This document shows positions 1 through 5,069 of a DNA stretch of 5,069 nt, piece after piece; within the stretch, counting starts at the first letter, position 1; every line of letters starts with the position of its first letter. The stretch is taken from NCBI GenBank assembly GCA_012963075.1, contig DTWI01000175.1, forward strand, positions 1 to 5,069, in the 5' to 3' direction. The notes below the pieces were generated by a model. That model worked only from the letters and a program-made list of their open reading frames with translations. It was not told where the DNA came from and made no database searches. Both the position numbers and the translations under genes were made by a program. The stretch is from Fidelibacterota bacterium. Its GTDB lineage: Bacteria; Marinisomatota; Marinisomatia; Marinisomatales; Marinisomataceae.

Positions 1-578
1 AATTTTACTCCACCATCTATCTGTATAGATACTTGATTTAGTAAATTATTTTCTATAATAAATTGATGAATTTCTTGAATCTTATTTAATGATTCTGGTA
101 TAAATTTTTGTCCAGTAAACCCTGGTTCTACAGCCATTACGACTACATAATCAATAAGGTCCATATATTTTTTAATAATCTTAAAAGGAGTTTTAGGTTT
201 AATAGCAATCCCACATAGTAGATTGGCACGTTTAATTTTGTTTATTAGAATCCTTGGAGGTAATGTAAATCGTGATTCTGATGCTTCAATATGGAATGAT
301 ATACCATCAGCGCCTGCATTAATAAACGAATCAATCATTTCAAATGGATTGCTAACCATCAAGTGGATGTCAAAGAATAATTTTGAATGTTTTCTAATGC
401 TCTTAACAATATCAGGCCCAAAAGATAGGTTTGGAACAAATTGTTGATCCATAATATCAAGATGGAGCCATGTTGCACTAGAATTATTACAATAATCTAA
501 TGCTTTTTTTAGATTAGAAAAATCTGCTGCAAACAATGAGGGTGCAACTACAATTTTTAGCTTATTTTTTGTCCTCAT
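1..578 (-). CDS. rpe: Ribulose-phosphate 3-epimerase, 3' end beyond the left edge
   Basis: This cytosolic pentose-phosphate pathway enzyme interconverts D-ribulose 5-phosphate and D-xylulose 5-phosphate on a TIM barrel with a bound divalent metal. The window holds 192 codons of a family that is usually about 215-230 residues, so only the last barrel strands and the phosphate-binding end are missing. Visible motifs in order are APSLFAADF (12-20), LHLDIMD followed by FVPNLSFG (38-54), DIHLMV (70-75), FHIEA (95-99), IKP (126-128), VMAVEPGFTGQKF (147-159) and IDGGV (187-191). The four expected metal ligands are present: His39, Asp41, His72 and Asp188. Asp41 and Asp188 also serve as the acid/base pair in the family. 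Residues 45-46 are QQ where most homologues have GH or similar. The start is the ATG at 578-576, because an in-frame TAG lies two codons upstream; no clear Shine-Dalgarno precedes it. The gene is divergent from the beta-oxidation operon and shows no functional link to it. The sister enzyme allulose-6-phosphate epimerase is a less likely alternative. Confidence 0.93.
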   Translation of the reverse strand, partial: MRTKNKLKIVVAPSLFAADFSNLKKALDYCNNSSATWLHLDIMDQQFVPNLSFGPDIVKSIRKHSKLFFDIHLMVSNPFEMIDSFINAGADGISFHIEASESRFTLPPRILINKIKRANLLCGIAIKPKTPFKIIKKYMDLIDYVVVMAVEPGFTGQKFIPESLNKIQEIHQFIIENNLLNQVSIQIDGGVK

Positions 579-626
579 AGACTAAACACATATTACAACT
601 TAATTTTTTTCAAAAAAAAGGAATTG

Positions 627-655
627 TTGAAATAAAGTGTAGATTTTTTTACTTT
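627..655 (+). promoter_or_regulatory. Candidate sigma-70-type promoter of the beta-oxidation operon
   Basis: TTGAAA at 627-632 matches the -35 consensus at five of six bases. After a 17-base spacer, TACTTT at 650-655 keeps the three most important -10 bases (first T, second A, last T) but is otherwise weak. Transcription would start near 662, inside the inverted repeat at 659-672, leaving a leader of only about 13 bases before the regulator's ATG. This fits both the absence of a Shine-Dalgarno site there and repression by a protein bound over the start point. The region is so A/T-rich that chance matches are easy, so this stays a candidate. Confidence 0.4.
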
Positions 656-658
656 TAG

Positions 659-672
659 ACCGACTGGTCGGT
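659..672. promoter_or_regulatory. Inverted repeat, probable operator of the TetR-family regulator
   Basis: The sequence ACCGAC-TG-GTCGGT is a perfect 6+6 inverted repeat with a two-base centre. It is strikingly GC-rich against the A/T tracts on both sides. TetR-family repressors bind as dimers to short palindromes of this kind, often just upstream of their own gene, and the motif ends two bases before the regulator's ATG. I infer that the regulator encoded at 675-1274 binds here and blocks transcription of the operon, including itself. In RNA the same bases could form a small hairpin (about five pairs with a four-base loop) directly before the start codon. No second full copy was seen in the window; a lone GTCGGT half-site at 2122-2127 lies within coding sequence. 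Confidence 0.75.
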
Positions 673-674
673 TT

Positions 675-1274
675 ATGGAGAAAAGTATACAAGATCAAAA
701 AAAAGAACAGATTTTGGAATCTGCTCTTACTGTAATGACTAACAAAGGTTATTTTGGTAGTACTATGGATGATATTGTGAATGAATCTCAGATGAGCAAA
801 GGAGCTATTTATCACTACTTCAAATCTAAAAAAGAAGTGTATTTAGCGGTAATTGACTATTGGGAAGAAAAGTATACAGCCATTCTTGGTCAAGAAGTTA
901 ATGAACAAAAAAGTTCATTAAGTGCATTAAAAAAATTATTTCAAACATTTGCGATACAACTAGAAAAAGACCCAACTCCTTTTGAATGTTTATCAACGTT
1001 TTGGTCTATTTCTCGTCATGATGAAGATTTTAGAAAATCAATGCAAAAAGTTTATAATCGTTTCCAAAAGTTAGTTGAAGTAATTATTATTAAAGGTATT
1101 GAGAATAAAGAATTCAAAAAAATTAATCCAAAAATTGCTTCCCTATCATTGATTTTGAATATTGAAGGAATTTTCTGGTTTACTCTGTATGATACAAAAT
1201 CTGTAAAAGCCTCAAATTATATTAATACAATTTCAGATTATATTTTGAATGCATACACAATAGACAAGGAGTAA
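675..1274 (+). CDS. TetR/AcrR-family transcriptional regulator, probable repressor of the fatty-acid oxidation operon
   Basis: The 199-residue length is typical of TetR-family one-component regulators. The N-terminal DNA-binding domain covers about residues 8-56: helix 1 around EQILESALTVM (11-21), GY (25-26) as is usual before helix 2, then MDDIV (31-35) and the recognition-helix region SKGAIYHYFKSKKEVY (41-56), close to the family consensus. Residues from about 65 to the end form the expected helical ligand and dimer domain, which is too variable to name the ligand. Being first in an operon of beta-oxidation genes makes an acyl-CoA or fatty-acid signal likely, as for Bacillus FadR, but that is inference from context. 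The start is the first possible one: no ATG, GTG or TTG occurs in frame between it and the stop codon at 633-635. It has no Shine-Dalgarno site and follows an inverted repeat directly. Its last codons contain the ribosome-binding site of the next gene, four bases away. Confidence 0.92.
   Translation: MEKSIQDQKKEQILESALTVMTNKGYFGSTMDDIVNESQMSKGAIYHYFKSKKEVYLAVIDYWEEKYTAILGQEVNEQKSSLSALKKLFQTFAIQLEKDPTPFECLSTFWSISRHDEDFRKSMQKVYNRFQKLVEVIIIKGIENKEFKKINPKIASLSLILNIEGIFWFTLYDTKSVKASNYINTISDYILNAYTIDKE
1266..1271 (+). promoter_or_regulatory. Shine-Dalgarno site that fixes the acyl-CoA dehydrogenase start
   Basis: AAGGAG lies seven bases before the ATG at 1279 and inside the last two codons of the regulator gene. 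It decides the start of the next gene: later in-frame ATGs at codons 31 and 36 would remove the odd N-terminal tail but have no comparable site at proper spacing. The overlap with the regulator's stop region suggests translational coupling. Confidence 0.85.
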
Positions 1275-1278
1275 TAAT

Positions 1279-3159
1279 ATGTCAGAACAAAAAAATATAA
1301 CAACAGTAAGTGATAATAAAACCACAGATAATCCAAAAGATAAAACAAATGGATTAACAAACGGCGGAATGCCTAATCTTAATATGATTAAATCTGGCGG
1401 TAGATTTTTAACCACAAGAGTGGGTGAGAATAAGATTTTTTGTAAAGAATCATTTTCAGATGATGAAAAAGCTATTTATGAATTGATGTCAGATTTTGCT
1501 GAAAATGAATTATTACCAATAGCTCATGATAAGCTCGAAGAGAAAAATGAAGAACTAGTCCGTAAACTTTTAAAGAAAATGGGTGAATTAGGATTATTGG
1601 GAGTAGATGTTCCTGAAAAATATGGCGGTTCTGCTATGAGTAAAACAGGAATGTGTATTTTAGCTGAAGGTATTGCTAAGGGTGGTAATGGATCTTTTGC
1701 CACTGTGTGGAGCGTTCAAACTTCTATCGGAAGTCTGGGAATTATTTGGTATGGAAATGATACTCAGAAAGAAAAGTGGCTCCCTGGACTTTGTACTGGA
1801 GAAAAAATTGCCGCATTTGCATTAACTGAACCTGGAGCTGGATCTGATGCTACTAATTTAAAAACTACGGGGATATTATCTGATGATGGTAAATATTATA
1901 TAGTGAATGGTCAGAAAATTTTTATTACTAATGGAGCATGGGCAGACGTATTTACCGTTGCATTAAAAATTGATGGAAAATTTTCATCTATTGTTATTGA
2001 AAAGGACACTCCTGGATTTGAAATTGGTGCAGAGGAAAAAAAGATGGGAATGCATGGATCTTCTACAGTACCGTTATATTTCAAAGATTGTAAAGTTCCT
2101 GTTGAAAATCTACTTGGTGAGGTCGGTGAAGGTTCAGGGCCAACATTTTGTGGATTAAATATTGGAAGATTTAAACTGGGAGCATCTGCTATTGGCGGTC
2201 AAATGATTGCAGTTGAAGCAGCAGCAAAGTATGCTAAACAGCGAAAAGCTTTTGGACAAAGCATTGCAAATTTTGGTTCTATAAAAGAGAAACTTGCCGA
2301 CTGTGTAATGAGAATATATACCTTAGATAGTATGTGTTATAACACTATTGGACAACAACAGGATGCTATTGGTGAATTAGACGAAAGCGATTCTGAATAT
2401 TATGTTAAACAAGGAGATACGACTGAAAGATTTATTGCTGAAAATTCTATGGTTAAAATATATGGTAGTGAAACAAGTCAAATAGTGGTTGATCATTGTT
2501 TACAGGTTTTTGGTGGATATGGTTTTATCGAAGAATATCCTATGGCACAAGGTTATCGTGATCAACGTATTAATCGCATTTGGGAAGGAACCAATGAAAT
2601 CAATAGAATGCTTTGCGGTAGGGACATGATTACAAAAACACTTACTGGAGAGCTTGGTTTAAGAGAATATCTTTCTCAAGTAGATAACTATTGTTCTAAT
2701 GGAGTTGACAGTGGATATGTTGGAGATTATAAACCAGAAGCAGAATGCATTGAAGCATCAAAAGCTATCTATGCAATAGCATTGAATGAATCTCTTAATA
2801 AATATGGTCAAGATATTGGTCTTGAACAAGTTCTAATGGAAAATCTTGCTAATATTTTAATATTTTCTTACGCAGCTGACAGTACATTAAGTAGAGTGCT
2901 TCAAAATAACTGTAAAGCTGATGAATTACCCGGTCTTTGTGTACAAGCGTATGTTGCTGAAGAAGGTATAAAAGTAGTAGAATATGCTAGAAAAATATTT
3001 AATAGTATTTTTGATAGTAGTAATATGCCAAAAGATATCAAAGATAAGTTTGACAAGTTAGGCAAAAGATTAACTTTAGATACCAATATTATTGGAATAA
3101 AAAAGGTTATTGGAGAAAAAACTGTAGAAGCAGGAGGTTATCCTGTTAAAAATTATTAA
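1279..3159 (+). CDS. fadE: Long-form acyl-CoA dehydrogenase (about 600-residue class) of beta-oxidation
   Basis: This FAD enzyme catalyses the first step of beta-oxidation, acyl-CoA to trans-2-enoyl-CoA, passing electrons to electron-transfer flavoprotein. Domains in order are a polar tail (1-38), GGRFL (40-44), the N-terminal helical domain (about 58-178), the beta domain with ALTEPGAGSDA (181-191), and the C-terminal helical domain (about 285-447) with RKAFGQ (322-327) and QVFGGYGF (409-416). The stretch RINRIWEGTNEINR holds Glu436, the expected catalytic base. Residues from about 460 to 626 are the extra C-terminal helical domain that separates this class (VLCAD/ACAD9-like and Bacillus FadE-like) from the common 380-residue enzymes. 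By analogy with VLCAD the substrate may be long-chain, but the sequence does not prove it. Gln424 stands where most family members have an arginine before YRD. The gene follows the regulator by four bases and precedes the thiolase by fifteen. The symbol is given by analogy with Bacillus fadE. Confidence 0.93.
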   Translation: MSEQKNITTVSDNKTTDNPKDKTNGLTNGGMPNLNMIKSGGRFLTTRVGENKIFCKESFSDDEKAIYELMSDFAENELLPIAHDKLEEKNEELVRKLLKKMGELGLLGVDVPEKYGGSAMSKTGMCILAEGIAKGGNGSFATVWSVQTSIGSLGIIWYGNDTQKEKWLPGLCTGEKIAAFALTEPGAGSDATNLKTTGILSDDGKYYIVNGQKIFITNGAWADVFTVALKIDGKFSSIVIEKDTPGFEIGAEEKKMGMHGSSTVPLYFKDCKVPVENLLGEVGEGSGPTFCGLNIGRFKLGASAIGGQMIAVEAAAKYAKQRKAFGQSIANFGSIKEKLADCVMRIYTLDSMCYNTIGQQQDAIGELDESDSEYYVKQGDTTERFIAENSMVKIYGSETSQIVVDHCLQVFGGYGFIEEYPMAQGYRDQRINRIWEGTNEINRMLCGRDMITKTLTGELGLREYLSQVDNYCSNGVDSGYVGDYKPEAECIEASKAIYAIALNESLNKYGQDIGLEQVLMENLANILIFSYAADSTLSRVLQNNCKADELPGLCVQAYVAEEGIKVVEYARKIFNSIFDSSNMPKDIKDKFDKLGKRLTLDTNIIGIKKVIGEKTVEAGGYPVKNY

Positions 3160-3174
3160 AGGAGTATAGAAAAA

Positions 3175-4305
3175 ATGAATAAAGCTGTTATTGTTGATGG
3201 TGTTAGATCACCTATAGGAACTAAAGGAAGTGCATTAATTGGCACTAGACCAGATGAGATTGCTGCCCAGGTTATTAAAGGATTGCTAAATCGTAATGAA
3301 AATTTAGATATTAATGCTGTTGAGGATGTATCAATGGGATGTGCTTTTCCTGAAGGACCTACTGGTATGTTGGTTGCCAGAGGTGCTGCAGTTTTAGCTG
3401 GATTGCCTGATACTTGTGCTGCAAATGTTATTAACAGATATTGTGGGTCAGCAATGACTTCATTACATCTGATAAGCAGTGCTATTGAAGTTGGTGATAT
3501 TCAAGTGGGTATTGCTGGAGGTGTTGAAGATATGTTTACAATTCCTCAAGGTGGTTTTGCTCCTGATTTTAATGTAAAACTTGCTGAAGATGATTACTAT
3601 ATATCAATGGGAGAAGGAGCTGAATTACTTGCCAGTGAATTGAGTATTTCTAGAGAAGAACAAGAAGAATTTGCTATCAATTCACATGAGAAGGCATTAG
3701 CTGCTCGAGAAGCTGGTAAATTTGATAATGAAATTATTACAATTGATTTAGAAGATGGTTCAAAGTTTGAAAAAGATACTGGACCAAAAACTCCTAATGT
3801 TGAAAAAATTAAATCTTTACAACCAGCATTTAGAGAAGATGGTACTGTTACAGCCGCTACAAGTAGTCCATTTTCAATTGGTGCGTCTGCGATGCTTCTA
3901 ACAAGTGAAGAATATGCGAAAAATAATGGATTAAAAATTAGGGCTTCTATTGAAGGTAGAGCCGTTGCAGGAGTTAACTGGAGAATGTTTGGATCAGGTC
4001 CAATACCAGCTACAGCTAAAGCTTTAAAAAATGCTGGCTTAACCATAGATGATATTGATTCAATGGAAATCAATGAAGCTTTTGCTGCCCAAGCTCTGTA
4101 TTGTATAAAAAAAGCAGATTGGGATATAAATAAAGTAAATCTAAATGGTGGAGCGGTTGCTTTAGGTCATCCACTTGGAATTTCAGGTACCAGAATTATT
4201 ACTACATTACTTAATGTAATGGAACAACAAAATAGATCTATGGGTCTTGCAACAATGTGTGTAGGTACTGGTCAAGGAATTACTACAATTATCAAAAGGG
4301 GTTAA
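3175..4305 (+). CDS. fadA: Acetyl-CoA C-acyltransferase (3-ketoacyl-CoA thiolase)
   Basis: This enzyme cleaves 3-ketoacyl-CoA with CoA to give acetyl-CoA and an acyl-CoA shorter by two carbons, the last step of each beta-oxidation turn. At 376 residues it is slightly short for the family (about 385-400). The N-terminal motif VDGVRSPIG (8-16) is typical. NRYCGSAM (87-94) carries the nucleophile Cys90, NEAFAAQ (300-306) is present, GGAVALGHPLGISG (325-338) carries His332, and MCVGTGQG (361-368) carries the second catalytic cysteine, Cys362. All catalytic residues are therefore in place, although several surrounding motifs differ from the usual form. AAAGGAG at 3158-3164 is the ribosome-binding site; it overlaps the previous stop codon and lies ten bases before the ATG, rather far. 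Neighbours favour a degradative role over biosynthetic acetoacetyl-CoA synthesis. The symbol is by analogy; chain-length range is unknown. Confidence 0.92.
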   Translation: MNKAVIVDGVRSPIGTKGSALIGTRPDEIAAQVIKGLLNRNENLDINAVEDVSMGCAFPEGPTGMLVARGAAVLAGLPDTCAANVINRYCGSAMTSLHLISSAIEVGDIQVGIAGGVEDMFTIPQGGFAPDFNVKLAEDDYYISMGEGAELLASELSISREEQEEFAINSHEKALAAREAGKFDNEIITIDLEDGSKFEKDTGPKTPNVEKIKSLQPAFREDGTVTAATSSPFSIGASAMLLTSEEYAKNNGLKIRASIEGRAVAGVNWRMFGSGPIPATAKALKNAGLTIDDIDSMEINEAFAAQALYCIKKADWDINKVNLNGGAVALGHPLGISGTRIITTLLNVMEQQNRSMGLATMCVGTGQGITTIIKRG

Positions 4306-4309
4306 CTAC

Positions 4310-5069
4310 ATGTCTATTGAAATTAAAAAATGTGCTGTATTGGGTGCTGGAGTTATGGGTGCACAAATTGCTGGTCACCTATCAAATGCGGGAATTCCAT
4401 CTTTGTTATTTGATATTAACGATGAATTAGCAAGAAAAGGTATTGATGTATTAAAAAGTCTTAAGCCAGCACCACTATTTGATAAAAAGAATATTTCTCT
4501 TATTACTCCGTGTACTTACGATAATGATTTAGAAAAATTAAATGAATGTGATTTGATTATTGAAGCAGTTTCAGAGAAGATTGAGATTAAACATGATGTT
4601 TATAAAAAATTATTACCTCATCTAAAAAAAGATGCAATCCTAACATCAAATACATCAGGTATTCCTCTAGCAAATCTTGTTGAAGTCCTTCCTGATGATA
4701 TTCAAAAAAGATTTCTTATTACTCACTTTTTCAATCCTCCTAGATATTTAAAACTATTGGAATTGGTTAAAGGAAAAAAGACATCTGATGATGTTTATGA
4801 TACGGTGGCTAATTTTGGAGAGACTATTCTAGGTAAAGGTATTGTTCATGCGAAAGATACTCCAGGATTTATCGGAAATAGACTTATTAATGCAGGTGGT
4901 AGACTCGTTCTAGAAAAAGCATTAGAAATGGGGTTATCAGTTGAAGATGTAGATGCTCTTAGCGGGACTTTAGTTGGTAATGCAAAGAGCGCATATTTTA
5001 GAACCCAAGATATTGTTGGTTTAGATACAGCACTTAATGTATCCAATAATATGTATGAAAGAGTTACAA
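4310..5069 (+). CDS. fadN: 3-hydroxyacyl-CoA dehydrogenase, probable FadN-type bifunctional enzyme, 3' end beyond the right edge
   Basis: The visible 253 residues are a 3-hydroxyacyl-CoA dehydrogenase, which oxidises (S)-3-hydroxyacyl-CoA to 3-ketoacyl-CoA with NAD+. The Rossmann nucleotide-binding motif is LGAGVMGAQIAGH (11-23), followed by EAVSE (85-89), SNTSGI (113-118) and THFFNPPRYLKLLELV (138-153). The latter holds the catalytic His139-Glu151 pair at the family's usual twelve-residue spacing. KDTPGFIGNR (182-191) follows with the conserved Asn190. The dehydrogenase domain begins at the N terminus, and HFFNPPRYLKLLE resembles the FadN group, in which an enoyl-CoA hydratase domain follows for a total near 780-800 residues. 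That hydratase domain lies outside the window, so bifunctionality is inferred; a stand-alone enzyme of about 290-400 residues is the alternative. The start follows the thiolase stop by four bases. AAAAGGGG at 4294-4301, within the thiolase's last codons, serves as the ribosome-binding site, so translational coupling is likely. Confidence 0.88.
   Translation, partial: MSIEIKKCAVLGAGVMGAQIAGHLSNAGIPSLLFDINDELARKGIDVLKSLKPAPLFDKKNISLITPCTYDNDLEKLNECDLIIEAVSEKIEIKHDVYKKLLPHLKKDAILTSNTSGIPLANLVEVLPDDIQKRFLITHFFNPPRYLKLLELVKGKKTSDDVYDTVANFGETILGKGIVHAKDTPGFIGNRLINAGGRLVLEKALEMGLSVEDVDALSGTLVGNAKSAYFRTQDIVGLDTALNVSNNMYERVT

Noticed and set aside
223..447. Open frame of 74 codons on the plus strand.
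   Set aside because: It is antisense to rpe, whose conserved epimerase motifs occupy the same bases; there is no credible product.
590..595. TAATAT on the minus strand as a -10 box for rpe.
   Set aside because: No acceptable -35 lies 16-18 bases upstream; the TTGAAA seen there is only 12 bases away. The sequence is too A/T-rich to call a promoter.
604..619. T7-C-A8 stretch as a hairpin or transcription terminator.
   Set aside because: It has no GC-containing stem and lies upstream of both divergent genes, where a terminator makes no sense.
680..878. Twelve-base direct repeat GAAAAGTATACA at 680-691 and 867-878, containing the palindrome GTATAC.
   Set aside because: Both copies lie inside the regulator's coding sequence and encode ordinary residues in different contexts. 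In such A/T-rich sequence a 12-base A-rich match is easily due to chance.
2122..2127. GTCGGT, identical to one arm of the operator.
   Set aside because: Only a half-site without its partner arm, within the acyl-CoA dehydrogenase gene; expected by chance and insufficient for a TetR-family dimer.
3597..4073. Open frame of 158 codons on the minus strand inside the thiolase gene.
   Set aside because: It lies antisense to a thiolase whose motifs run through the whole interval (for example NEAFAAQ), has no family resemblance I recognise and no ribosome-binding site. It is a shadow of the real gene.
1..5069. CRISPR arrays, tRNA or rRNA genes, insertion sequences, riboswitches, phage or defence genes.
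   Set aside because: None seen: almost every base is accounted for by five metabolic or regulatory genes, and the only gap longer than 15 bases is the 96-base divergent region.

Overview
The window is an ordinary, densely coded stretch of an AT-rich bacterial genome. Third codon positions are strongly A/T, and the three downstream operon genes have clear purine-rich Shine-Dalgarno sites (AAGGAG, AAAGGAG, AAAAGGGG). The gene set fits a heterotrophic bacterium that oxidises fatty acids. The species cannot be fixed from this sequence. The long acyl-CoA dehydrogenase and the dehydrogenase-first bifunctional enzyme (FadN-like) suggest a Bacillus-, Bacteroidota- or other low-GC environmental lineage rather than an enterobacterial FadAB type. 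That placement is inference.

Layout. The first 578 bases hold, on the minus strand, most of a ribulose-phosphate 3-epimerase gene whose 3' end lies off the left edge. A 96-base divergent intergenic region follows (579-674). It is rich in A and T tracts, contains a candidate promoter, and ends in a 14-base inverted repeat (659-672) that stops two bases before the next start codon. From there four plus-strand genes run tightly packed: a TetR-family regulator (675-1274), a 626-residue acyl-CoA dehydrogenase (1279-3159), a thiolase (3175-4305) and the N-terminal part of a 3-hydroxyacyl-CoA dehydrogenase (4310 to the right edge, incomplete). The gaps are 4, 15 and 4 bases, so they very probably form one operon.

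Together the operon encodes the oxidative half of a fatty-acid beta-oxidation cycle: acyl-CoA to enoyl-CoA (acyl-CoA dehydrogenase), hydration and 3-hydroxy oxidation (if the last gene is full-length FadN-like), and thiolytic release of acetyl-CoA (thiolase). The regulator is first in the operon and the palindrome sits at its start. This suggests an autoregulated switch for the whole operon, probably relieved by a fatty acyl-CoA or related ligand. No other operator copy and no internal terminator was seen. I found no evidence of a new type of system. The most interesting points are the operator placed on the start region of an mRNA lacking a Shine-Dalgarno site, the unusual N-terminal tail of the acyl-CoA dehydrogenase, and several changes in otherwise conserved thiolase and epimerase motifs.
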